Origin: Haloparvum alkalitolerans
GTDB taxonomy: Archaea; Halobacteriota; Halobacteria; Halobacteriales; Haloferacaceae
Reading direction: 5' to 3'
Assembly (NCBI RefSeq): GCF_050122995.1
Contig: NZ_JBNLIA010000001.1
Coordinates: 62,001-126,000 of the forward strand
Length of the DNA stretch: 64,000 bases
In this document: one piece after another, positions 35,801 through 42,986 of the stretch
How the letters are laid out: each line of letters begins with the position of its first letter
Position numbering within the stretch: the first letter of the stretch is position 1
Notes under the pieces: generated by a model
Told to the model about the DNA's origin: nothing
The model's database searches: none
What the model saw: the letters and a program-made list of their open reading frames with translations, nothing else
Translations under genes and position numbers: made by a program

Positions 35801-36334
35801 CGCGTTCTCGATCCGGTCGGGGTCGAACCCGAGCGCCTCGCCGCGGTCGAACGGCTCCTCGTTGCCCTCCTCGTCGGTGGGCGGGTTCCCCTCCTCGTCG
35901 TAGAAGTACTCCTTCTTGTAATCCTCCCACGCGTAGTAGCCCTTGATGACCGGCGTCCGGTCGAGGGGGTGTTGGGCTGCACAGAGCTCGCGGAGCGACT
36001 CGCCGACCGCGTCCGCGGCCCGGAGCCGCCGGGGGAGTTCGTCGGGGTGGAACCCCAGGAACTCCGCGGGGTCGACCCCCGCCCGCTCCCAGTCCTCGGC
36101 GGTCAGCTCCTCGGTCGCGTCCGCCTCGCCCCAGCGGTCGCTGCCCGGTGCCGCGTCGAACCGCTCATAGAGGGCGTCCGCGGCGGCCTCGTGGCCGTGC
36201 TCGCGGAGGAAGTCGTCCCACGTGTACTCGCCCACCCGCGCGCCGACGGACGCCGACAGCGGCTCCGTCGCCGACCCCGACGCCGCGGTCTCCCCCTCCA
36301 GCTCCGGCGTCGCGGCGTCGTCCTCGGTTGCCAT
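32885..36334 (-). CDS. Type II/IV secretion and pilus assembly ATPase, PilB-like, with long acidic tail
   Basis: A hexameric secretion ATPase of the VirB11/GspE family that drives pilus assembly. The 1149-residue protein has an N-terminal region of about 280 residues including repeated acidic stretches, then the ATPase core with Walker A FAGGTASGKTTSLNA (about residue 541), the Asp box IVSIEDTREVELP, Walker B VMGEIRGEEGRTAF and the His box STGHTTYTTFHADS. After about residue 860 the protein is a 290-residue low-complexity Asp/Gly/Ala/Glu tail ending in tandem DVDEDDET/DADEDDE-type repeats and the motif DEWGFGAVEDEED. The ATG at 36334 follows a TATA-like GTTTTTG by about 28 bp. Confidence 0.9.
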   Translation of the reverse strand: MATEDDAATPELEGETAASGSATEPLSASVGARVGEYTWDDFLREHGHEAAADALYERFDAAPGSDRWGEADATEELTAEDWERAGVDPAEFLGFHPDELPRRLRAADAVGESLRELCAAQHPLDRTPVIKGYYAWEDYKKEYFYDEEGNPPTDEEGNEEPFDRGEALGFDPDRIENALAAGAQAAEETLELEDERTVDVNEELNEDAFFSTESGATTLTNRYDLERAVPMSKKSHFREIERYWVNKPYSFVIIFHSTKENEKKYYAVQPYLTEIEADLQEYLTGKLRTSIKYSDESVAGGDEEHRKRVISEETYSLLDRYDLYSRESDGGGFVSDLADRFGFEPTEGIAGRIAQSLGYAPPEEDDGEIRGIAARPEPAVLAEDAATLTEYQVEKLLYFLKRDFIGYERIDPIKYDINVEDISCDGYDSPVFVYHSDYEQIISNIYHDRDELDDFVVKLAQRSGKGISKRRPQVDATLPDGSRAQLTLGKEVSDHGTNYTIRQFKDVPFTPIDLINWKTFSLDEMAFLWLCIENHKSLIFAGGTASGKTTSLNAVSLFIPSNSKIVSIEDTREVELPQRNWIASVTRPSFSDDDKGDVDEFDLLEAALRQRPDYIVMGEIRGEEGRTAFQVMSTGHTTYTTFHADSVGEVLKRFTTEPINVSKTMFTALDLVSIQASTRVEGHKVRRNKSLTEINHYDAENDEINVQDVYQWQAETDEFLQMGDSNTLEEIKFDRGWTQGKLEDELFKRQVVLAYLIDRGLNTYSQVAATFQAFINDPETILALMANEGLERSLEDLREMESVLIDVDPEKEEMVPRPNPDEEGREEARRILEKAEELFEEYRGEMPDSVADALLEVTPAADVEASVTEGERPALEGATDEAASVEAGDDEAPALDAPGEDPTDESASDESDPDEDAPDDGEPAVDPSGPGDEEDDALGDGAVDGSPGADAGDAVGSGGDDVGGDDAGDDGAGNGGADPGGSDPFDADTGGIRFDASDGDDSPTVLGDDGPAVPDEPMILGDPETVDDGTDGTDAGDGANGTDEAGIDPPEWSAGEGGDEGDSAADGSAGSGASDDGGGGDAPGSDEDLPNAGAGDEAADVDEDDETADVDEDDETPDADEGDGTPDADEDDEAEIDEWGFGAVEDEED

Positions 36335-36559
36335 TGTCCATGGAACTCCGTCCCCGGGCAAAAACCCTTCCACCGTTTCCCGTCAGTACCCCAACCGTTT
36401 CCGGTCGGGGTTCCGGCTTCGATCCCGGTTCCGTCTCCCGATCCGTGGGGTACTGCTCCGATCCGGTCGGCGGCGGTCGGGGCACACCGTTATCAGTCCT
36501 GAGAGGCACGCGCCGCGCGGACGCGGGGCCTTTTTCGCCCGCCGGTCCGATGCCCGCAC

Positions 36560-37264
36560 GTGACACGTCTCGCCGCGATCAGGGACCGGCTCGCCCCGCT
36601 TCGGGAGCCCGCGGTGCGCCGCCGCGTCCGCGACGCGTTCGCCGAGGTGCTGCTGGGCGACGCGCGCAGCCTCGCCGCCGTCGTCGGCTTCACCGCGTTC
36701 ATGTTCCTCGTCGGCGTGCGGTACTACGTCTCGACGATGCCGGGCGTTCCGACGGCGCTATGGCCGCTCTACGCCGACTCCGCGACCGCGGTCGCGCTGG
36801 CGACGCTCGCGCTCGTGACGCTGTTCCCCCTGCTCGCGCTCGACCGGGCGGTGACGGACCCCCCCGCGAGCCGCCCGCTTGCGTACCTGCACACGCTCGC
36901 GTTCGTCTGGCTCGTCAAGTACGGACTCTGGCCGCTCGTCTCGCTGAACCTCGCGGTCGGGACCTACCTCGCCGCGCCGGACGCGCTGGTCTACTACTGG
37001 GGGGTGCTCGGGACGCACCTGCTTTTCGTCGGCCTGGCGCTTCTCCTGCCCGCGGTCGGTCGCACGACCCGCGGCGCGCTGGCGCTGGCGCTGGCGCTCT
37101 CGCTCGCCAACGACCTGCTCGACTACGGGTTCGGCTACCACCCGCCGCTGCAGTACGAGCCCGGCCTCGTCCTGCCGGCGGCGACCGTCGCCCTGAGCCT
37201 GTTCGCGACGTGGGTCGCGTCGCGGTCGTTCCGCCGGCTGGACGCGGCCAGCCGCGTCAGATGA
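36560..37264 (+). CDS. DUF1405 family membrane protein
   Basis: A 234-residue polytopic membrane protein with six or so helices, matching the DUF1405 family: VRYYVSTMPGVPTALWPLYA near the first external loop, LVKYGLWPLVSLNLAVGTY, and LANDLLDYGFGYHPPLQYEP at the end. Family members are of unknown function, widespread in haloarchaea and Firmicutes. The start is GTG, about 26 bp after a weak TATA-like CCTTTTTCG. It overlaps the convergent zinc-finger gene by 8 bases. Confidence 0.8.
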   Translation: MTRLAAIRDRLAPLREPAVRRRVRDAFAEVLLGDARSLAAVVGFTAFMFLVGVRYYVSTMPGVPTALWPLYADSATAVALATLALVTLFPLLALDRAVTDPPASRPLAYLHTLAFVWLVKYGLWPLVSLNLAVGTYLAAPDALVYYWGVLGTHLLFVGLALLLPAVGRTTRGALALALALSLANDLLDYGFGYHPPLQYEPGLVLPAATVALSLFATWVASRSFRRLDAASRVR

Positions 37265-38168
37265 TGTTGAAGTACCAGAGCGCCGCCACGACCACGCCGA
37301 TACCGACCACCGCGAACGGCAGGACCTTTCTGGTCGTGCTCTTCGGGTACGAGCGGGCGCGCGGTTCCCCGTCGACGTGGTAGACCGTGTACTCGTCGCC
37401 GTCGTACTCGTAATCGAGGATCGAGACGGGGACCTCCCGGATCTCCGTCTCGTTCCGGATCTCGTCGTCCGCGGGCGCGTTCTTCTCGGTGGTGATCTTC
37501 TGCCCCTCGGCGTCCTCCACGTACTTGTCCGGGGTGCGGTCGGTCTCGACCTCGACCGTCTCGGTCGGGTCGTACGTGCGCCGGACGAAGTCCATCTTGT
37601 ACGTCTCCCCCGTGCCGTCACAGGTCCCGCAGGTCGTGCTTCCGTTGCCGCTACAGGAGTCGCAGACGACGGTCCCGCTCCCGCCACATTTCGAGCAGGT
37701 CGCGGACTGGTCGCTGTTCGTCCCGCTTCCGTTACACCGTCCACAGCGGTTCGCGCCGCTCCCGTCGCAGTTGGTACATCGGTTCCGCCCGTTCCCGTCG
37801 CAGTTGGTACAGACGTCGACGCGCTCGGACTCCGGGATCGGGAAGTCCAGTTCCAGCGACTCGAACTCGTCCGGAACGAACGAGTCCCGGTCCGCCGCGT
37901 GGACGTCCATGAACTCGCTTTGCACGTCGGTCCGCTGCGCCTCGTTCGGGGCCAGTTCGATGAACCGGTCCTCGTCGTCGACCGCGAGCGTGCGGTGGAT
38001 CCGCTTCGTGCACTCGACGCCTTCCAGGTTCGTCGGCTCCGCCTCGTCGACGAGGTCGTTCACCACGCCCCAGTTCCCGTCCGCGTACTGCTCCAGGATC
38101 TCCGTCTCGGCACCCTCGATGAACCCGTCGTCACCGCCCACGTCTTGGTCGTCCCCAGTAGTTGCCAT
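37257..38168 (-). CDS. Tail-anchored protein with six CxxCxGxG zinc-finger motifs (DnaJ cysteine-rich-like)
   Basis: A 303-residue protein with an acidic N-terminal domain (1-118), a cysteine-rich block (120-190) with six CxxCxGxG-type repeats (CTNCDGNG, CTNCDGSG, CGRCNGSG, CSKCGGSG, CDSCSGNG, CGTCDGTG), a beta-rich domain (195-280) and one C-terminal membrane helix. DnaJ has four such motifs forming two zinc sites; six would give three. There is no J domain here; that is on a separate protein 1.3 kb away. The TATA box (TTATATATAA, about 26 bp upstream) is one of the best in the window. Probable role: membrane-bound client-binding or redox partner of the neighbouring Hsp70. Confidence 0.8.
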   Translation of the reverse strand: MATTGDDQDVGGDDGFIEGAETEILEQYADGNWGVVNDLVDEAEPTNLEGVECTKRIHRTLAVDDEDRFIELAPNEAQRTDVQSEFMDVHAADRDSFVPDEFESLELDFPIPESERVDVCTNCDGNGRNRCTNCDGSGANRCGRCNGSGTNSDQSATCSKCGGSGTVVCDSCSGNGSTTCGTCDGTGETYKMDFVRRTYDPTETVEVETDRTPDKYVEDAEGQKITTEKNAPADDEIRNETEIREVPVSILDYEYDGDEYTVYHVDGEPRARSYPKSTTRKVLPFAVVGIGVVVAALWYFNII

Positions 38169-38296
38169 GGTAGCCAACTTGTGTGGATAGATTATATATA
38201 AGTTCGGGCTGACAATTCCACGGCCGTCCGTTCTCTCTTGCGGCATCGATATCACCCATAATAACATTTATACCGCCTATCATACACCAAGATGAC

Positions 38297-38722
38297 ATGC
38301 CAACTGAGCCGCGTGTTCCGGGAACGCACGTGCCGTACTGGATGGTCATCGCTTTCGTTCCGATCGCCAGCCTCGTCGCGCTCCTCGTGTACTTCGTCCT
38401 CTACGCGGCGATGGGCGGGGTCGAGTCGGGGTCCGGGGGGCCGGTGGAGACCTACATCCTCTGGTCGATCGCCGGGATCGGCGTCGCGTTCGCCGCGGTC
38501 GTCTACGCCGACATCCGGTACGTTCGGCAGGCCAGCCGCTGGACGCCGCAGACGTTGCGGTGGGTCATGGCGGCGCTCGTCTCGCCGTTCTTCATCTACT
38601 TCGGTCCGTTCCCGGTCGCCATCTACTACCTTCGGAAGCGCCGGGCGGCGCTGGGCGTCCCCGAGGAGGCGTGGGTCACCGTCGTGCAGGAACGCATCCG
38701 GGACCTGGAGATGCCCAACTGA
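38297..38722 (+). CDS. Small membrane protein, unknown (Hsp70 cluster, gene 1)
   Basis: A 141-residue protein with three membrane helices (about 17-40, 52-72 and 88-110) and a basic then acidic C-terminal tail that includes YYLRKRRAALGVPEEAW. No family was recognised. It starts the operon of the J-domain protein, behind a clear TATA box (ATTTATACC near 38266-38274, about 26 bp upstream). Its stop overlaps the next small ORF as TGATG. By context it is a membrane subunit or anchor for the chaperone module. Confidence 0.7.
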   Translation: MPTEPRVPGTHVPYWMVIAFVPIASLVALLVYFVLYAAMGGVESGSGGPVETYILWSIAGIGVAFAAVVYADIRYVRQASRWTPQTLRWVMAALVSPFFIYFGPFPVAIYYLRKRRAALGVPEEAWVTVVQERIRDLEMPN

Positions 38723-38835
38723 TGTCGGCGCGTTTCTCACTCGTTCCGACGGGGCCGACGGAGGCGACCGAGGCGCCGGCGGCGACGCGGGCAAAGACGC
38801 CGACCGAGTCGTGCGACGACCGGGAGGGGTGGTAA
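38722..38835 (+). CDS. Possible 37-aa ORF in the Hsp70 cluster
   Basis: A short ORF that fills the space between two operon genes: its ATG overlaps the previous stop (TGATG) and its TAA ends three bases before the next ATG. The product MSARFSLVPTGPTEATEAPA and onward is Pro/Thr/Ala-rich, with one Cys. The tight joins argue for translation, the low complexity argues against a folded protein. Function unknown. Confidence 0.4.
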   Translation: MSARFSLVPTGPTEATEAPAATRAKTPTESCDDREGW

Positions 38836-38838
38836 CCG

Positions 38839-39507
38839 ATGGAGCCACAAGCGGACGACGACATGATGTACATCTGCTCGGAGGACGGGCTCGCCCTGAC
38901 GGGGCGTGAACTCCGCGAGCGGGCCCAGCAGGGCGAGCGCATCTCCCCCATGGAGTCCGCCGGCCGCGTCCTCCACGCCTGGGACGTCACCGACGACTCG
39001 GGCGAGCCGGTGTCCCGGGAGTACGTCACCACCGCGGGGTTCCTGGTCAGCGACGAGGAGGTGCTCACGAACTCGCAGGCGTTCGCCGAGACGTACGTCG
39101 TGCCGACGATCCTCGACCCGGACGAGATACGGCAGGCGGCCGCGGACGCGGCGGAGGAGCGCTCGCACGGCGGGCTGAAGAAGCGACACTCCGACGACGC
39201 GATGGACTACCTCACGGAGAACGCGGACGCGCTCTCCGAGGCCATGTTCGAGTTCCAGACGTATCTCTCGACGCTGTTCGTCGGAACCTGGGAGAACGCG
39301 CACCCGTACCTCGTCGGCCGCGACCACGTCTACCTCCTCCCGATCAAGGGACAGGACGCGGTCGGCGACGTCCGCGACGAGTTCGTGAACTTCGTCACGG
39401 GCTACGACGACATCGACCGGCGGAAGGCGCTCGTGCTCTGGGAGGCGGCGGACCCGTTCCTGCAGGTCAACATCGACCTCTACCTCGACGGTGAACAGGT
39501 CGCATGA
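38839..39507 (+). CDS. Soluble protein of unknown function (Hsp70 cluster, gene 3)
   Basis: A 222-residue acidic protein without membrane segments or a recognised domain. It opens MEPQADDDMMYICSEDGLAL and has a central helical segment (SEAMFEFQTYLSTLFVGTWE) and a C-terminal alpha/beta part with LVGRDHVYLLPIKGQDAVGD and DRRKALVLWEAADPFLQVNI. The stop overlaps the J-domain gene as ATGA, so it is translated together with it. It might be a client, adaptor or nucleotide-exchange-like partner; nothing in the sequence decides. Confidence 0.65.
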   Translation: MEPQADDDMMYICSEDGLALTGRELRERAQQGERISPMESAGRVLHAWDVTDDSGEPVSREYVTTAGFLVSDEEVLTNSQAFAETYVVPTILDPDEIRQAAADAAEERSHGGLKKRHSDDAMDYLTENADALSEAMFEFQTYLSTLFVGTWENAHPYLVGRDHVYLLPIKGQDAVGDVRDEFVNFVTGYDDIDRRKALVLWEAADPFLQVNIDLYLDGEQVA

Positions 39508-40727
39508 CGGAGACCTACTACGACGTCCTCGGGGTCGACGACGACGCGGACGAGGAGGAGATCGAGTCCGCCTACCGGAGCCTGATCCACGAGTGGCACC
39601 CCGACGTCAGCGACCACCCGGACGCGCGGGAGCGGTTCCTCCTGATCAAGGAGGCCCGCGAGGTGCTCACCGACGACGCCGAGCGGAAGCGGTACGACCG
39701 GGTGGGCCACGCGGAGTACACCGGCGACGGGAGCGCGACCGGGAGCCGGGGGAGCGCGGACGCCGAGCGTGAGGAGTCGGGTCGCTCCGGGACCGGCGGG
39801 GACGAAGACCGGGGCCGGACCGACCGCGAAGGCCGCGACGACCGGACCGGAGCGGACCGGAGCGGCGGCACGGACCGCGACCGCTCGCGGCAGGAGCGCT
39901 CGACGGCCGACGAGTACCGGCAGCGCCACCAGCGCACCCGAGGTCGACAGGGCCGGTCGCGGAACGACCACCGCTCCGGCGGCCGCCGGTCGGGAACGGC
40001 CGACTCGGGTGGCTCCGGCGCCGATTCCGCCGGCGGAACGAGCTCGGGCGGGTCGACCGCCGAGACGGGGACCCGCGGCTCGTCCGCCGAGGCGAGTTCG
40101 GGCGGGTCGACCGCCGAGACGAGCACCGCCTCCGCCCGCGGGAACCCCGGATGGGGGCAGCCGTCCGCGACCGGGAGCCCCCTGAACCCCGACGTGGAAC
40201 TGCTGAAGTACCCGGCGTTGCTGGTCTACTGGTGGCTCGCGTCCGTCGTGAGTCCGATCCTGCTCACGGCCGCGCTGCTCCCGGTCTACTACCAGTACCG
40301 GCGGATGAAGTACACGGACCGCATCCTCCGCGAGGGGACCTCGCCGGAGGGGTGGGAGACGGTCGTCCGTCGCCTCGCGGTCGGCATCGGGGTGGTCGTC
40401 GCGGGCACCGTCGTGCTCGGCCTCGAGATCGGGGGCGCGACGGGAGAGGGACTCTCCGTCGTGGCGATCCTGATCGGGCTGTTCCTCTGTCTCCGGTACT
40501 TCAAGGAGACGCTCGTGCGCGACTGGTTCAACGCGGAGGGGACGAGCCAGCCGGTCGCGTGGGACGCCGCCTCGCGCGTGACGATCATCGCGCTCCCCCT
40601 CCTGAGCGAGGCCAGCATCGGCAACGTGGGCGAGGTCGTGTTGCTCTTCGTCCCGCCGGTGGTCGCGACGGGGTACCTCCTCGCGACCGACCGCCGGTCG
40701 GACGTCCGCGCGGCGATCGGCCTGTAG
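39504..40727 (+). CDS. Membrane-anchored J-domain protein
   Basis: A 407-residue Hsp70 co-chaperone-like protein. The J domain (1-65) is intact: helix II DEEEIESAYRSLIHEWHPDV with the HPD motif that activates Hsp70 ATPase, then FLLIKEAREVLTDDAERKRYD. A long Gly/Ser/Arg/Asp low-complexity linker (about 70-215, with short repeats of SSGGSTAET type) leads to four membrane helices. It lacks both the cysteine-rich zinc region and the client-binding beta domain of DnaJ, so it is a type III J protein. The zinc-finger block is present instead on the divergent tail-anchored protein. The gene overlaps its upstream neighbour by ATGA. Confidence 0.88.
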   Translation: MTETYYDVLGVDDDADEEEIESAYRSLIHEWHPDVSDHPDARERFLLIKEAREVLTDDAERKRYDRVGHAEYTGDGSATGSRGSADAEREESGRSGTGGDEDRGRTDREGRDDRTGADRSGGTDRDRSRQERSTADEYRQRHQRTRGRQGRSRNDHRSGGRRSGTADSGGSGADSAGGTSSGGSTAETGTRGSSAEASSGGSTAETSTASARGNPGWGQPSATGSPLNPDVELLKYPALLVYWWLASVVSPILLTAALLPVYYQYRRMKYTDRILREGTSPEGWETVVRRLAVGIGVVVAGTVVLGLEIGGATGEGLSVVAILIGLFLCLRYFKETLVRDWFNAEGTSQPVAWDAASRVTIIALPLLSEASIGNVGEVVLLFVPPVVATGYLLATDRRSDVRAAIGL

Positions 40728-40776
40728 CGGCCGCCCGCCGAAGGAGCTTTATCTTGGCTTGCGAACACATCGCCAC

Positions 40777-42333
40777 ATGGATCGTGGCATCACCGTCGGT
40801 ATCGACCTGGGAACGACGAACAGCGTGCTCGCCGCGCCGGTCGGAGGGTCACCGGAGGTCGTCGAGAACGCCGCCGGAGACAGAAAAACCCCGTCGGTGG
40901 TCGCGTTCGACGGCGAGGACGTTCTCGTCGGCCGCGAGGCGGACAACCAGGCGGTCCGGAACCCGGACCACACGATCTACTCGATCAAAGGCGAGATGGG
41001 GAACCGCGAGTACGAACACCGGACGCCGAGCGGCGACTCCCTCTCCCCCGAGGAGATCTCGGCGCTCATCCTGACGAAACTGAAGGAGGACGCGGAGGAG
41101 AAGCTGGGCCACCGGATCGACAGCGCCGTCATCACCGTGCCGGCGTACTTCGGGAACCGACAGCGGGAGGCGACGAAACGGGCCGGGACGATCGCCGGGC
41201 TGGACGTGAAGCGCATCATCAACGAGCCCACGGCGGCGTGCCTCGCCTACGGGCTGGACAGTTCGCGGGACGCGGAGGTTCTCGTGTACGACCTGGGGGG
41301 CGGGACCTTCGACGTCTCGCTCGTCTCCATCTCCGACGGCGTGATCGAGGTCGTCGCGACGCACGGCGACACCCAGCTCGGCGGGGACGACTGGGACGGC
41401 TGCCTCGTCGACGTGATCCTCGACCGCGTCGAGCGGGACACCGGCGTCGTTCCGGAGGACCCGGAGGCCATGGAGCGCATCTGGCAGGCGGCCAAGGAGG
41501 CGAAACACGACCTCTCCGCCGCCCGGACCGCGACCGTGTCGCTCCCGTTCCTCTTCGAGACGGCCGACGGGGCCTACGACTTGGAGATGCGGATCGACCG
41601 CGACACCTTCGTCGACGCCACGGCACACCTCACCGACGCGACGATCGACATCTGCTACGAGCTGTTCGACCGGACCGACGCGACCGTCGACGACGTGGAC
41701 GACGTGCTGCTCGTCGGGGGATCGACGCGAAACCCCCACATCGCGGCGGCGGTCGAGGACGCGCTCGGCCACACTCCCTCGAAGCGGATCGACACGGACG
41801 TGGCGGTCGCGCTCGGCGCCGCGACGCAGGCCGGCATCCTCTCGCAGTCGGCGCTCCCGAGCGGCGACCCGGGCGAGCTGGTCCCGGCGGACGAGGCCGA
41901 CGGCGTCGACGACGTGGTCCTGCTGGACGTCACGCCGAAGACGCTCGGCGTGCGCGCGCAACTGGACGGCCGCGAGAACCAGCTCAGTCGGCTCATCCCG
42001 AAGAACACCTCGATCCCGGCGACGGTGACGAACGAGTACTACACCGTCGAGGACAACCAGGAGGTCGTCACCGTCGAGGTGTATCAGGGCGAGAGCCAGG
42101 TCGCCACGGAGAACGAGCTCCTCGACTCCTTCTCGCTGCGGGGGATCCCGCCGGCTCCGGCGGGCCAACAGAAGGTCGAGGTCACCTTCGAGCTGGACGA
42201 AAACGGGATCCTCGACGTCTCCGCGCGCAACCCGGACTCCGGCGTCGCGGCGGAGGTGACGATCGACTCCGAGTTCGGCGTGAACCAGGGGGAACTCGAC
42301 CGGATGCGTCGGCGGCTCCCCGAAGTGAAGTGA
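40777..42333 (+). CDS. Hsp70 family protein lacking the C-terminal lid
   Basis: A 518-residue Hsp70. The nucleotide-binding domain is complete: GIDLGTTNSVLA (about 7-18), VYDLGGGTFDVSLVSI, GDDWDGCLVDVIL and LLVGGSTRNPHIAAAVEDALG. The beta-sandwich substrate-binding domain is present (YYTVEDNQEVVTVEVYQGES, NGILDVSARNPDSG), but the protein stops at EFGVNQGELDRMRRRLPEVK, where DnaK would continue with about 100 residues of helical lid. It is therefore not the housekeeping DnaK, and the window has no grpE. The ATG follows CTTTATC by about 27 bp, so it has its own promoter 50 bp behind the J-protein gene. Likely partner of the J-domain membrane protein. Confidence 0.9.
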   Translation: MDRGITVGIDLGTTNSVLAAPVGGSPEVVENAAGDRKTPSVVAFDGEDVLVGREADNQAVRNPDHTIYSIKGEMGNREYEHRTPSGDSLSPEEISALILTKLKEDAEEKLGHRIDSAVITVPAYFGNRQREATKRAGTIAGLDVKRIINEPTAACLAYGLDSSRDAEVLVYDLGGGTFDVSLVSISDGVIEVVATHGDTQLGGDDWDGCLVDVILDRVERDTGVVPEDPEAMERIWQAAKEAKHDLSAARTATVSLPFLFETADGAYDLEMRIDRDTFVDATAHLTDATIDICYELFDRTDATVDDVDDVLLVGGSTRNPHIAAAVEDALGHTPSKRIDTDVAVALGAATQAGILSQSALPSGDPGELVPADEADGVDDVVLLDVTPKTLGVRAQLDGRENQLSRLIPKNTSIPATVTNEYYTVEDNQEVVTVEVYQGESQVATENELLDSFSLRGIPPAPAGQQKVEVTFELDENGILDVSARNPDSGVAAEVTIDSEFGVNQGELDRMRRRLPEVK

Positions 42334-42377
42334 CGCTCCCCGGCCGTCGAGGCGCCGACGCGCTCGCGGTCGGCGGA

Positions 42378-42450
42378 CGGGCGCGGCGGGATTCGAACCC
42401 GCGGTCTAGAGGTTAGGAACCTCTCGCCCTGTCCACTAGGCCACGCGCCC
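42378..42450 (-). tRNA. tRNA-Arg (anticodon CCT)
   Basis: The 73-nt cloverleaf on the minus strand has acceptor GGGCGCG/CGCGCCC with discriminator G, anticodon stem AGAGG/CCTCT with loop TTCCTAA (anticodon CCT, reads AGG) and T arm GCGGGTTCGAATCCCGC. CCA is not encoded. It is convergent with the Hsp70 gene 45 bases away. Confidence 0.95.
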
Positions 42451-42519
42451 ACGGCTCTCGGCGTGGTCGGTCCGAAAGCGGTCCGAAAGCGGTCCGAAAA
42501 CGGCCCGAAAATCGGCGGG

Positions 42520-42807
42520 TTACTCGTTCTTCTCGGTCGCTTCCTCGGTCTCCTCGTCGGCCTCGTCCGCGCCGGACACGGCGCCCGCGTCGGAGTCAGC
42601 ACCCTCCTCGAGGTCGTCGCCCTGCATCTCCTGTAGCTCCTCCTCGACTTCCTCGCGGCCCTTCTTGAACTCGCCCATCGCCTGCCCCGTCGAGCGGGCG
42701 AGCTTGGGGATCTTGTTGGCGCCGAACAGGAGCACCAGCACGAGCAGAATGATGAGCAGCTCCGGTCCACCGGGGATCGGGCCGATCAGGGGAATCGTAC
42801 CTACCAT
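42520..42807 (-). CDS. tatA: Sec-independent (Tat) translocase protein TatA
   Basis: A 95-residue TatA/E protein, the pore-forming subunit of the twin-arginine translocase that exports folded proteins, the main export route of haloarchaea. It has a single membrane helix (PGGPELLIILLVLVLLFG, about 13-30), the FGANKIPKLARS hinge and amphipathic helix, then a Glu/Asp/Ala-rich tail. The start lies about 28-30 bp after the CCTATAATC TATA box. It is monocistronic; tatC is not in the window. Confidence 0.93.
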   Translation of the reverse strand: MVGTIPLIGPIPGGPELLIILLVLVLLFGANKIPKLARSTGQAMGEFKKGREEVEEELQEMQGDDLEEGADSDAGAVSGADEADEETEEATEKNE

Positions 42808-42986
42808 CTCTGTCTCCGAGTAGCCTTGTGGTGATTATAGGCTTTTTGCCTCAGTCGGTCCGGTAATTACACGGTTCTGGGCGCCTGAGGAGGCGTTTTT
42901 GCGGCGACGGACGCGATCGGTCTCTTCGGAGCCGGTTCTCGCGCCGGATCGACCCTGCTAAATCCCCGCGTCCGCGAGGCCCCCGC

